A stretch of DNA of 64,000 nucleotides from JACCTI01 sp038237435 (GCA_038237435.1 JBBRYT010000004.1:124001-188000), one strand, 5' to 3'; shown: positions 25,999 through 35,324, counted from the first letter of the stretch. Translations and numbers: made by a program. Notes: generated by a model not told the origin, from the sequence alone.

Positions 25999-28900
25999 AT
26001 GTTTTCACGAAGCGAGATCGCGGATGGTCCATTTCACCATGTCCCCGGCACACTGAACAACAGTCGTTCCATCTTCTTCTTCCTTGGTTTGGGTACGAGC
26101 AGCGCATCCAATCCATTCACTCGGATCGGTATCGTTCTTTTTGCAGGGCTAGGTGCATTGTTGGCGTGGACTGCCGCGCCGCGCCTTTGCCTTCTCGCGA
26201 CCCAGGGCGCGTTGCCCGTCTCGATTCAACCCCTCGAGCAGCGTTTTCCCTCAGTGGCGGGCCAGCGTACGTCCACCAGAGCAGTGGAGCTTAGTAACGA
26301 GCGCGTGGGTGGCCAAGTGATCACGGGCTTCCGGACGTCGCGGAGCGAGAACGCGTCGCCTACTCTTGTTCCGGCTGAAAGAATGACGTCGCAGTCGGAT
26401 GAATTGAGCGTCTTTTTTCCCGGGACCTACGAAGGGCCCTTCGCGGCGATGCTTGGGTCGCAGCGAGTCGTGTTGAAGGCGGTTGGGGCGAAGCCGGCTC
26501 GAGGCGTTTCGCGAGAAGGTCGCATTGAGTACGCCGAAGCGTATCAGTCGGTCGATAGTCTGCAGGTGCCGGGCGGGAGTAAGAGCGAGGAGTTTCTCTT
26601 GCTGCGTTCCGCTGCCGCGCCAGTCGCCTTCGAGTATGAAGTTATCGAGGCTAACGATGTCTCTGACCTCGAAGTGGTGGACGGCGCAGTGAGGTTCATG
26701 CCGCCAGCTTCAGAGTTAAGTGGTCTGTCTCATTCTGTGGGAATGCGCCGATTGGAGTTGGCGCGACCCTGGGTGATAGACGCGGCGGGTAAGCGATCCA
26801 CATCTGCAGTGCGATGGGAAGTCGTCCAAAGCGACCGAGGAGAAGTGACCGGGGCGAAGCTCCGTTTGCGGGTCGATCCAGCCGGTCTGACCTATCCGCT
26901 CCTGGTCGATCCGGGTTTCACCGGCGCCGGATCGATGACCACCCCGCGCTACCAGCACACCGCAACGCTACTACCAAGCGGTAAGGTGCTCGTAGCCGGA
27001 GGCAGCACCGCCAGCGGGACGACAAGCACGGCTGAGCTATTCGATCCCGCGACCGGAACATTCACCGCCACTTCGAACATGACCTTGGCGCGCCAGGGCC
27101 ACACCGCGACTCTGCTGCCGAGCGGCAAGGTTCTAATCGCCGGAGGAACCTCGTCCGGCGTGGCTACGAATCGGGCGGAGGTGTTCGACCCTGCGACCGG
27201 AACCTTTACCGGTCTCTTCCCGAATAACCTAACCACGGGGCGCGCCTACCACACAGCTACGCTACTCCCGAGTGGCAAGGTTCTACTCGCAGGTGGATTC
27301 ACCACGAGCGCCGCGATTACGAATACCGCAGAGCTCTTCGATCCGGCCTCCGCGACCTTCATCTCGCTCTCTCCTAACACCATGACTTCGGCGCGTTACT
27401 TCCACACCGCGACGTTGCTCCCCAGCGGCCAGGTACTGCTCGCCGGAGGATTCACCCTGTTCAACACCGGGATCACGAACACGGCAGAGCTCTTCAACCC
27501 AGCGTCCGGAACGTTCACCTCGCTCGCTCCTAGTAACATGAGTGTGGCGCGCGTTTACCATACGGCGACGCTACTTCCGAGCGGCAAAGTTCTGATCGCG
27601 GGAGGCGATACGACTAGCGGGAGCGGAATAACAAATACCGCGGAGCTCTACGACCCAGGCTCGGGGAACTTCACCTCGCTCTCACCTAACACCATGACTT
27701 CGGCCCGTGCCCGGCACACAGCGACGTTACTCCCAAGCGGTAAGGTGCTGCTCGCCGCCGGGGTCACTAACGCGGCCGGCGCGATCACTAACACGGCGGA
27801 GCTATTCGATCCGACCGCGGGAACGTTCACCTCGCTCTCTCCTAGTACCATGTACACAGCGCGAGACCACACCGCGACGTTACTCCCAGGCGGTAAGGTC
27901 CTGATCGCTGGAGGCTACGATGGCGTTGCCTCCACTAGCACAGCGGAGCTATTCGACCCGGCCGCGATTGCCTCCTTTACGTCAGCCACGCAAAGTAACC
28001 TGAACCAGGCGCGCAGAGGTGGCACAGCTACAGTGCTTCCGACTGGCAGGGTTCTGATCGCCGGAGGGATCAGCGCGGGTAACACAGCCACAAACAGCGC
28101 GGAGCTATTCGATCCGACCTCAGGGACCTTCACATCGCTAGCTCCTAATACGATGACTTCCGCCCGCGCGCGGCACACCGCGACGTTACTCCCAAGCGGT
28201 AAAGTTCTGATCGCCGGAGGAACCGACGCGAACGGCGTAAACACAAACACGGCGGAGCTATTTGATCCGGCCCAGGGAACTTTCGCATCGCTCCTGCCTA
28301 ACAACACCATGGCTTCGGCGCGCGCCTCCCACACCGCGACACTGCTTCCGGACGGCAAGGTCCTTCTCGCCGGAGGAGATGTGAACGGGAGCAATACTAA
28401 CACGGCGGAGCTATTCGATCCGAGCTCCGGAACCTTCACCGCGCTTTCACCTAACAACACCATGACCGCGGCGCGCGCCTACCACACCGCGACGCTTATA
28501 GCGGGCCCCGGGGGCGGCCCCCACGTCCTGCTCGCCGGAGGTAACACGGGAAATTCTACTACTAACACCGCGGAACTGTTTGACCCGGCTACGGGAACCT
28601 TTACCGCAACTCCGAACATGACCCTGCCGCGCGGCTCTCATACCGCGACACTGCTTCCGAACGGCCACGTCTTGCTCGCGGGAGGCGACGTGAACGGCAG
28701 CAATACAAACACGGCGGAGCTGTTCAACTCCATCTCGGGAACCTTTATAGCGCTCTCGCCTAACAACACCATGAGCTCGGCGCGCGCTTACCACACCGCG
28801 ACACTACTTCCGGGCGGCCAGGTCCTAATCGCGGGAGGAAGCACAGGAAATTTGCCGACGAGCACGGCAGACCTATTCGAGCCGGCCACCGGGACCTTCA

Positions 28901-29607
28901 CGCCGTTCTCAGCCAACAACACCATGACCGCGGCGCGCTATCTTCACACCGCCACGCTGCTTACTAGCGGCAAGGTTTTACTCGCTGGAGGAGGCGACGC
29001 GAATGGCGGGAGTACGAACACGGCGGAGCTATTCGACCTCGGCCTCGGCTTTTCCGATGCGCGCCGCCCCGCTCTTTCGGCAGCTACCGACCCGCTTCTC
29101 CAACCCTCTTCGCTTGTCTTGAGCGGCACTGGCTTCCGCGGCGATTCGGAAGGGTCGGGAAGTTCCTTTAACAGCTCCGCCACGAACTACCCGGTCGCCC
29201 AGCTTACGCGGATCGATAATGAGCACACTGTCTTTCCTCTTTCTCACTCCGCCACTAACTGGTCCGACACAACGTTCTCGTCCGAGACTCTTGGCGCGCT
29301 TTTCATCGGCCACTATCGCGTCACCATTTTCACGAATGGCATTCCGAGTTATCAGAAAATTATCGTTATCGAGCCGGAAGGCCTCCTAAGAATCACTTCC
29401 ATCACGAAGCTGTCTAACGGGCACATTCTTTTGCAAGGATTCGGTGTGCCGGATCGCCTTAATACCATTCAAAAGTCACCTGACTTAAGCCCGAACAGTT
29501 TTGGTTTTCTCGCTAGCGTCATGGCGAACACGAACGGTGCGCTCCAGTACGAAGACGCGGATGCAGGGAATCTGCTGCGGCGGTTTTATCGGCTCACTTT
29601 TCCGTAA
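25999..29607 (+). CDS. Large secreted Kelch-repeat (beta-propeller) protein
   Basis: About 1202 residues from the ATG at 25999, with AAAGGAG 5-6 bases upstream (an in-frame GTG at 25993 overlaps that site). A hydrophobic stretch at about residues 40-60 (IGIVLFAGLGALLAWTAAP) acts as signal or anchor. Residues ~85-310 form an N-terminal beta domain ending LTYPLLVDPGF. Fourteen Kelch-type repeats follow (M..AR..HTATLLPSGKVLIAGG, then TNTAELFDPATGTFT). This number would suit two seven-bladed propellers. A galactose-oxidase-associated beta domain follows (LVLSGTGFRGDSEGSGSS), then the ~75-residue C-terminal domain ending RRFYRLTFP. Probably a surface glycan-binding or adhesion protein; the propeller copper-site residues of galactose oxidase were not identified. 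It precedes rfbB copy 4. Confidence 0.85.
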   Translation: MFSRSEIADGPFHHVPGTLNNSRSIFFFLGLGTSSASNPFTRIGIVLFAGLGALLAWTAAPRLCLLATQGALPVSIQPLEQRFPSVAGQRTSTRAVELSNERVGGQVITGFRTSRSENASPTLVPAERMTSQSDELSVFFPGTYEGPFAAMLGSQRVVLKAVGAKPARGVSREGRIEYAEAYQSVDSLQVPGGSKSEEFLLLRSAAAPVAFEYEVIEANDVSDLEVVDGAVRFMPPASELSGLSHSVGMRRLELARPWVIDAAGKRSTSAVRWEVVQSDRGEVTGAKLRLRVDPAGLTYPLLVDPGFTGAGSMTTPRYQHTATLLPSGKVLVAGGSTASGTTSTAELFDPATGTFTATSNMTLARQGHTATLLPSGKVLIAGGTSSGVATNRAEVFDPATGTFTGLFPNNLTTGRAYHTATLLPSGKVLLAGGFTTSAAITNTAELFDPASATFISLSPNTMTSARYFHTATLLPSGQVLLAGGFTLFNTGITNTAELFNPASGTFTSLAPSNMSVARVYHTATLLPSGKVLIAGGDTTSGSGITNTAELYDPGSGNFTSLSPNTMTSARARHTATLLPSGKVLLAAGVTNAAGAITNTAELFDPTAGTFTSLSPSTMYTARDHTATLLPGGKVLIAGGYDGVASTSTAELFDPAAIASFTSATQSNLNQARRGGTATVLPTGRVLIAGGISAGNTATNSAELFDPTSGTFTSLAPNTMTSARARHTATLLPSGKVLIAGGTDANGVNTNTAELFDPAQGTFASLLPNNTMASARASHTATLLPDGKVLLAGGDVNGSNTNTAELFDPSSGTFTALSPNNTMTAARAYHTATLIAGPGGGPHVLLAGGNTGNSTTNTAELFDPATGTFTATPNMTLPRGSHTATLLPNGHVLLAGGDVNGSNTNTAELFNSISGTFIALSPNNTMSSARAYHTATLLPGGQVLIAGGSTGNLPTSTADLFEPATGTFTPFSANNTMTAARYLHTATLLTSGKVLLAGGGDANGGSTNTAELFDLGLGFSDARRPALSAATDPLLQPSSLVLSGTGFRGDSEGSGSSFNSSATNYPVAQLTRIDNEHTVFPLSHSATNWSDTTFSSETLGALFIGHYRVTIFTNGIPSYQKIIVIEPEGLLRITSITKLSNGHILLQGFGVPDRLNTIQKSPDLSPNSFGFLASVMANTNGALQYEDADAGNLLRRFYRLTFP

Positions 29608-29614
29608 AACAATT

Positions 29615-30125
29615 CGTCGGCGGCGCCGATTTGTTAGCGATAGCTTGGCAGCGAACATTTGGACAAGAGGTTATTGTCACGCGCTGTTCGAATAACTACG
29701 GCCCGTATCAATTTCCCGAGAAGCTCATCCCGCTCATGATTATCAAAGCCATGCGTGACGAGCCATTGCCTGTCTATGGCGATGGGAGAAACGTGCGCGA
29801 CTGGATCCATGTGGAAGATCATTGCGCCGGGATAGTAGCAGCCTTGTTCGAAGGTAAGGCCGGACAGCTCTATAACTTCGGCGGTAACAGCGAGATGGTA
29901 AACATGGAAGTAGTTAAGCTGATTCTCGACAAGCTAGGTAAGCCGCACTCACCCATTAGCTTTGTCACCAACCGCCTCGGACACGACCGTAGCTCGTTCG
30001 CGGAGCGCGAGCTGAAATGGCAGCCGCGCAAGATGTTCGCCGACGCGTTGGACGAAACAGTCGATTGGTATCTGGCGAACGAGAGTTGGTGGCAGCCGTT
30101 GCTCGAACGCGCTGGAAGATATTGA
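29615..30125 (+). pseudogene. Truncated 3' copy of rfbB (copy 4, longest)
   Basis: It begins within ten bases or so of the Kelch gene stop and aligns with rfbB from the G-A-D-L-L-A segment to the end. An open frame covers about 164 codons (TRCSNNYGPYQFPEKLIP, NVRDWIHVEDHCAG, WWQPLLERAGRY). Over about 315 aligned bases I count roughly 34 differences from intact rfbB (about 89% identity), about 29 of them synonymous. A six-codon gap removes R-Y-A-I-D-S. It lacks the nucleotide loop, the catalytic T-D-E-x-Y-G and the Y-x-x-x-K, so it cannot be an active dehydratase. Confidence 0.88.
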
Positions 30126-30341
30126 ACTATCGGAGCCATCGGCACCGGTCCTGAGCGCAGTCGCAGCTACCGCCGTCGTTTTCTCCCGAGGTAATCCCAC
30201 GCGGTCGCGCACGCAAAGCTTGTAAAAAAGGGATTTACACGCGCCGCGGTTCCCGTCAGCATCGCGACTGCGTCCAGTCGTTAGGAGGGAACGATTTCTG
30301 TCCTAGCGGTTCGCGAGTTGTCCTAAGACTTATCCTTATGT

Positions 30342-31595
30342 ATGAGCACTGAGCACAATCTTGCTTCTTATATTATCCGTAGTAGCGCCAAAGTCTGTCT
30401 CGCTAGCTCCCTCTGTTATTTGCTATTTCCTAGCCTTACCTTTTCGCAAGGCGCCCTCACGCCGACCGGTGCGCCTACGCCGACGATGAAGACGCTGGCT
30501 CAAGTGGAGCCGCGCACGCCGATCAACCAGGCTTCGCTTCCCTTTACGATCAACGCCTCGGGGAGTTATTATGTTACGGAGAACCTTTCGGTCGCAAGTG
30601 GCAACGCAATTACAATAAATGCCAACGGAGTTACTCTCGATCTTACTGGATTTACCATTACTTCCACCTCCGCTACGGCGGCGGGGAGCGCGGTGCTGCT
30701 CAACAGTGGCTTGCACGATATCTCGATCTTGAACGGGCATATCGTGAGCGGCGTCACCTATAATGGCTCTTCTTTCAGCACCGGTCCGGGATTCCAAACT
30801 GGTATAACCTATACGGGAACCAACCCAGGGAATGTGCGTGTCTCAGGCGTATCGGTGGCTGGCTGCTCTGGCACCGGGGTCGAACTGGGATTCGAGTATT
30901 CCAATGTCGTCGATCACTGCACCGTGCGCGTGGCCGGAGGTCAGGGCATTCACGGCGCGCAGGTGAGCGATTCGACCGCGTATCAGTGCGGCAGTAACGG
31001 CATTAACGCACTCACCGCCAGTGGCTGTTATGGCACGACCACGTCCGCTGCGCGCGGTGTTTACTCGGATACGGCGGTAAATTGCGTGGGGATCAGTGTC
31101 TCCGGTCCCGGGCTGGATTCGATCAGCGCCTCTGCCTGTTACGGCTACAGCAACTCAGGAACGGGTCTCACCGCGAGCATAGCTACTGCATCGTACGGCC
31201 AAAGCGCCACTTCGGGCACGGGCCTCAACGCCAACTCAGCCGAGAATTCCCAGGGGGTGTCCGTCAGTGGCATAGGCTTAAATGCCGGGACCGCCACCGG
31301 CTGCTATGGCACAAGTTCGACCTACAATGGCGTCAACGCAAGGAACGCCATCAATTGCTATGGCTCCAGCTCCTTCGGGTACGGCATCGTCGCCTCATCC
31401 GTGAGCAACTCCTTTGGCGAGAGTTTAGGGAACGGCTTTGGCATCTACTCCAACACCACCGCCATCAACTGCTATGGCCAAAGTAGCACTAACGTCGGAG
31501 TGGGTGCTACCGTTGCCATCGGGTGTGCTGGCGCTGGATCTCCTGCTGTTAGCGCAGGCCACAAATACCTTTCCGGAATAGGCCCCGACTCGTGA
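30342..31595 (+). CDS. Secreted parallel beta-helix repeat protein
   Basis: 417 residues with a signal peptide (VCLASSLCYLLFPSLTFS). The recurrent Verrucomicrobia-type opening GALTPTGAPTPTMKTLAQVE and PRTPINQASLPFTINASGSY lead into NANGVTLDLTGFTI. Short right-handed beta-helix rungs follow, rich in Gly/Ser with N-C-Y-G and G-C-Y-G turns (SGCYGTTTS, INCYGSSSFGYG). Such proteins are extracellular and often annotated as pectate-lyase-like; no catalytic residues were identified. Unlike its neighbours it lacks the FYRL C-terminal domain. It closes the island of alternating rfbB copies and surface genes. Confidence 0.8.
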   Translation: MSTEHNLASYIIRSSAKVCLASSLCYLLFPSLTFSQGALTPTGAPTPTMKTLAQVEPRTPINQASLPFTINASGSYYVTENLSVASGNAITINANGVTLDLTGFTITSTSATAAGSAVLLNSGLHDISILNGHIVSGVTYNGSSFSTGPGFQTGITYTGTNPGNVRVSGVSVAGCSGTGVELGFEYSNVVDHCTVRVAGGQGIHGAQVSDSTAYQCGSNGINALTASGCYGTTTSAARGVYSDTAVNCVGISVSGPGLDSISASACYGYSNSGTGLTASIATASYGQSATSGTGLNANSAENSQGVSVSGIGLNAGTATGCYGTSSTYNGVNARNAINCYGSSSFGYGIVASSVSNSFGESLGNGFGIYSNTTAINCYGQSSTNVGVGATVAIGCAGAGSPAVSAGHKYLSGIGPDS

Positions 31596-31666
31596 TGGTA
31601 CACAACTCTTCGACACGACCATGGTTGGCAAGCAAGTGATCGGAAGCAAGAGGTTTGCCACGGCGA

Positions 31667-31684
31667 ATCCGTCCTTCGACGGAT
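31667..31684. terminator. Hairpin between beta-helix gene and DUF4412-like gene
   Basis: ATCCGTC-CTTC-GACGGAT forms a perfect 7-bp stem with a four-base loop about 70 bases after the beta-helix gene. No strong T-run follows, so termination is only a possibility. Confidence 0.35.
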
Positions 31685-31703
31685 CTCGCTTCGTGATTCG
31701 AGT

Positions 31704-32705
31704 TTGAAAGGAAAAACTGTTCCCGCGTTAGGGATCGCAGTCGCCTTCCTCTTTCCGGCGCAAGAACTTCGGGCCGGACCCGCATCTTTCGAAGGGACGG
31801 TCTCGATAGCATTAACGCGAAGTGGAACAGACACAACGCAGTTTCTCTTTACCCGGAAGGACAACCGATTACGCATCGAGGACGCGGATAAGAGCAAGCC
31901 GGAACCGATCAACGTTGTCGATCTTGCGGCCAAGAAGCTAACGATTATTTATCCGCATAACTCTACTTTCGCGCAGATCGATCTAGCGAAGGCGGAGTCC
32001 CAAACGGGTGCGCCGAAGCCGCCGCCTTCGCTTGGCTCCGGCGTGCCAGGGCCGCCCGGTTTCCCGCCACCGCCGAATATGAGCACTTCGCCGAGCGAAG
32101 CGGCTACAGCTCCCGGGCGCGTCGGTCCGGCAATTTCGCCCGCGCCGGGTTTCCCTACTCCACCGCCAAGGCCATCAATGCCGCAAATGCCTAACAACCC
32201 CATGGCAGCCGGCGTGCTGAACATGCCGATGCCAGGGATGCCGCCTATGCCGGCGATTGGAGGTTTTGGCGGAACGCCCGAATTGAAAAAGACCGATAAG
32301 ACAAAGAAGATTCAGGGATTCGATTGCACGCTCTACACCCTTAGCGATCGGATGGAGACCTTTGAAATCTGGGCTACGGCTGATTCCGCTCTGTTTCCTT
32401 TTCGCATCATCCAGAAAAACTATTTAACCCGCCACTTCGGTCCACAGATGTTGGAAGAGGAATGGGTGGAGCTTTTGCAAAAGCAATCGCTCTTTCCGCT
32501 GGAAGCCACCTTGCGCATGGAGGTGCATCCTCACCCAGCAGGTCCGGCGGCAGATAGCGGGAATGGAATTGCTCCCGCCAGCGTGGAACATGGGCCGGAG
32601 CGGCTCTCCTTTAAAGTAGACAAGATCGACAAAAAGAAGATCGATGACGAAGCCTTGTTCAAGGCTCCCGAAAATTTCTACGAAATTAACGCGCAACCGC
32701 TGTGA
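31704..32705 (+). CDS. Secreted DUF4412-like protein with Pro-rich linker
   Basis: 333 residues from a TTG start (no ATG or GTG available in frame nearby), with a signal peptide (VPALGIAVAFLFPAQELRAG). The N-terminal part FEGTVSIALTRSG, FLFTRKDNRLRIE, and the C-terminal LKKTDKTKKIQGFDCTLYTL and FEIWATADSALFPF match the pattern of DUF4412/LolA-like proteins. These consist of a beta-sheet domain binding hydrophobic ligands. The middle ~110 residues are a low-complexity Pro/Met/Gly linker, unusual for the family. Function unknown, periplasmic. Confidence 0.65.
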   Translation: MKGKTVPALGIAVAFLFPAQELRAGPASFEGTVSIALTRSGTDTTQFLFTRKDNRLRIEDADKSKPEPINVVDLAAKKLTIIYPHNSTFAQIDLAKAESQTGAPKPPPSLGSGVPGPPGFPPPPNMSTSPSEAATAPGRVGPAISPAPGFPTPPPRPSMPQMPNNPMAAGVLNMPMPGMPPMPAIGGFGGTPELKKTDKTKKIQGFDCTLYTLSDRMETFEIWATADSALFPFRIIQKNYLTRHFGPQMLEEEWVELLQKQSLFPLEATLRMEVHPHPAGPAADSGNGIAPASVEHGPERLSFKVDKIDKKKIDDEALFKAPENFYEINAQPL

Positions 32706-32755
32706 ATAGTAGCTTCCGCAATAACGGTGCTATCGACGTGCGGCAGGCGTAGGCA

Positions 32756-34126
32756 CTAACCAGGCACCGTGCCAGTAGGCAGAGAGTCGGGGAAGACTAG
32801 CTTGCGTCCGAGTTCTCGCTTGAGCAGGAGGAGAACAATAATGGCTTGTATCACCTGCGAAGCGACGGACAAATACCAGACCTGTCTGATCTGAAAATTC
32901 GCCATGTGCGAAATGATCACAACGGGCAGCGCGAAAAGTAGCAGGCGCGAACCGGAGCTGATAAGAGAAGGTATGGTATTGCCTATTCCTTGAAAGACAC
33001 TCGAGCAGCTGAAGGCAATGCCCGCAGCCACAAAATTCAAGGCGACGATCTTCAAGTATTCCGCACCGAAGGCGATCACCTTTGGATCGTTGGAAAACGC
33101 GCGAATCATCCATGGTGCAGTCAACCAACTGAGGATGGACAGTAACAACATGATGCTAACGGCGAGGCCGAGAGCGGCCATAACTGTATGCCGCACACGG
33201 TCGGCCTTGCGTCCGCCGAAATTTTGTCCAACCACGGGCGCGATGGCGAAACTTAGAGCTACTACCGGCAGAAAGAGCGCTTGCATGACGCGCGCACCGA
33301 CACCGAAACCCGCCTGCGCGGCCGCGCCGAATTGGCGAATGATGACGTAGACGATGCCGATATAGATCGAGAAGAGAATGAACTCGGCTCCGGCGGGAAT
33401 CCCAATTTTCAACATCGACCACCAAGTCTTGAGTTGCGGACTCCACTGGGAAACCCGGAAACGCAGGTAGTGATATTTTTTCTCAAAATAAATCAGCATT
33501 CCGACATCGGCGGCCAGGATGGCCACGAAGGTCGCCAGCGCTGCGCCCGTCACACCCATGCGCGGCCAGGGTCCGATCCCGAAGATAAGCAAGGGGGCGA
33601 GAATAATATTGAGTAGCACACTTAGCATTTGAAAGACGACCGATGGTTTGATCGCGCCCGTCGCGCGCAAGGCCGAACCGAGTGTGACTAGTGGAAATTG
33701 CAAGGCTAGTCCTGGAATGAACCAATTGAGATAGGTCTTCGCGAGCGCGGCGGTCGGTGCATCGGCACTAAGCGAGTTGGAGTAAAGATCGCGCACCAGA
33801 AATCCGAAGATGGCAACAAAGACTCCGATGATGAGCGACATGACTATTGACTGGTTAAAGACCAGTTCGGCATGCGGCTGGTCTTTGCGTCCGGCAGCTT
33901 GCGCAATCAAGGTGGTCGTCCCGACACCTAGCATTTGCGTTAGCGCCAGCACGATCATCATTAAGTTGCCGGCTACCCCTACGGCCGCGATAGCCTCTTT
34001 GCCGAGCCGGCCCACCCAGTAAAGGTCGGCCAGAAGGTAAAGCGTCTGCGTGAGCATGCTTACCGCCATGAAAGCGGCCATGTGTAGCAAATGCCGAATC
34101 ACCGAGCCCTGCGTCAGGTCGTTCAT
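32756..34126 (-). CDS. MATE-family multidrug/toxin efflux transporter
   Basis: 456 residues and about 12 membrane helices in two homologous halves. Landmarks are the opening GSVIRHLLHMAAFMAVSML, LYLLADLYWVGRLGKEAIAAVG, the conserved P-x-x-x-x-G in NWFIPGLALQFPLVTLG, and the second-half VGQNFGGRKADRVRHT. Such proteins export cationic drugs or lipid-like substrates using sodium or proton gradients. Single gene, convergent with the DUF4412-like gene. Confidence 0.88.
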   Translation of the reverse strand: MNDLTQGSVIRHLLHMAAFMAVSMLTQTLYLLADLYWVGRLGKEAIAAVGVAGNLMMIVLALTQMLGVGTTTLIAQAAGRKDQPHAELVFNQSIVMSLIIGVFVAIFGFLVRDLYSNSLSADAPTAALAKTYLNWFIPGLALQFPLVTLGSALRATGAIKPSVVFQMLSVLLNIILAPLLIFGIGPWPRMGVTGAALATFVAILAADVGMLIYFEKKYHYLRFRVSQWSPQLKTWWSMLKIGIPAGAEFILFSIYIGIVYVIIRQFGAAAQAGFGVGARVMQALFLPVVALSFAIAPVVGQNFGGRKADRVRHTVMAALGLAVSIMLLLSILSWLTAPWMIRAFSNDPKVIAFGAEYLKIVALNFVAAGIAFSCSSVFQGIGNTIPSLISSGSRLLLFALPVVIISHMANFQIRQVWYLSVASQVIQAIIVLLLLKRELGRKLVFPDSLPTGTVPG

Positions 34127-34236
34127 GGCAGAAGGTTTCTAGCGTTTACGCGAACCGTTCGCAACCCGGCGATGGCAGGCGACATTAGTGGCCCGAGAAC
34201 CCGATATCCGAAGAGTGCGAGCGTCGTCGCCTCGCT

Positions 34237-34389
34237 CTAATAACGCGTGCCGTAGGCGTGCGGAGTAGGATCGTAGCCCGCGTGTTGCGCCTCGACCTGC
34301 GAGCGGGTGTAGTAGCCTCCCTCTTCGCTAGCGCAACCCGACAAGAACGTAAGCACACCGGCTAGCAAACTGATGGACAATAATTTCAT
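34237..34389 (-). CDS. Small 50-residue lipoprotein
   Basis: A short gene running from ATG at 34389 to TAG at 34237. It starts MKLLSISLLAGVLTFLSGC, a clear lipoprotein signal with cysteine at residue 19. The mature part is only 31 residues (EEGGYYTRSQVEAQHAGYD, ending HAYGTRY). It occupies the otherwise empty 34127-34534 interval. Its function is unknown; its Tyr-rich mature part resembles small entericidin-like or cell-envelope stress lipopeptides only in size. Confidence 0.6.
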   Translation of the reverse strand: MKLLSISLLAGVLTFLSGCASEEGGYYTRSQVEAQHAGYDPTPHAYGTRY

Positions 34390-34534
34390 ACGATATCCGA
34401 GTTCGTTTTCTAACCTGCGATTGAGGAGGCGTCAAATACGCTATTTACCCGCATCAGGGCAAAACATATGTCCTTTACATTAGCTGAACTCTTTTGCGAA
34501 ATCCCAGGGTCCCTGCAGTTTCTTTTCGATTCCT

Positions 34535-35206
34535 ATGAAGCTCGTCGTCATTTTCCTGGCCGTCGCCCTGCCTGCCTTAGTCCTGGCCGAAGACAATGGC
34601 AGTATGCCTTACGCGACTCTTTACGGGTTCTTTCATGACGCGGCGGGTATTGATGACTCCAATCTTCATGCCATGATCGCCGTCGAATCCACCCAGCCGC
34701 AGGTGAAGCCGTTTCAGATTAGTCTTACCATTCAGGCCAGCAAAGGTCCGATCAAGCTTAATCTGGCGAGTGATGGCGAGATTCGTGACTTCCCCATGTC
34801 CTGGGAATTACTGGGTGAGAATCCGTCCATCCTTTCCAATCAGCCGAAAGATACTCTGCGTCTTCGCGTGGCGATCAACTTGAAGGTGCCCGATTCGCTT
34901 ACTTTTACTTACGCGAGATTAAACGAGCTACTACAGGAAGCGAACGTCGCGATCAGGAAACAGGCCGGGGAATACTCCGGCCTCGCGCCGCAGGGCAAAG
35001 GACTCATCTTCGAGTTTCAGCGGGCCGGTCAACCAACCATAAGTGTTATTTCGAAGAGCGGCACGAAAACTTTGCATCCTGATAAAAACGGGGATGTCAC
35101 CCTGCCGATGGATAGCGAATCCCTGGCGGATAACGCCCATGTGAAATTGTCGGAGAAACCGGTGAAAGTATCTCTCGACTTTCCGCCGCCACCTGACTCG
35201 CGCTGA
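34535..35206 (+). CDS. Secreted protein of unknown function
   Basis: 223 residues with a signal peptide (MKLVVIFLAVALPALVLAED). The mature protein has alternating strands (IAVESTQPQVKPFQISLTIQ, TISVISKSGTKTLHPDKNGD) and a DFPMSWELLGENPSILSNQP segment. It ends in a Pro-rich tail. No family recognised; probably a periplasmic beta-rich domain. Confidence 0.65.
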   Translation: MKLVVIFLAVALPALVLAEDNGSMPYATLYGFFHDAAGIDDSNLHAMIAVESTQPQVKPFQISLTIQASKGPIKLNLASDGEIRDFPMSWELLGENPSILSNQPKDTLRLRVAINLKVPDSLTFTYARLNELLQEANVAIRKQAGEYSGLAPQGKGLIFEFQRAGQPTISVISKSGTKTLHPDKNGDVTLPMDSESLADNAHVKLSEKPVKVSLDFPPPPDSR

Positions 35207-35324
35207 TAGTCGCCACCGTTACCATAACGGCCGTCCGGCGTTTGTTAGCTTGATGGATGTGGGCTAGCTCCGAGCTTAGAGTAAAATATTGACGCAGGCG
35301 ATAAGACCGGCGCTGGATACCGGT

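Noticed and set aside
26940..29040. Regularly spaced similar DNA segments resembling a repeat array such as CRISPR
   Set aside because: They are in-frame Kelch repeats of one long open gene, about 100-190 bases apart, with no short identical direct repeats or unique spacers of constant size.
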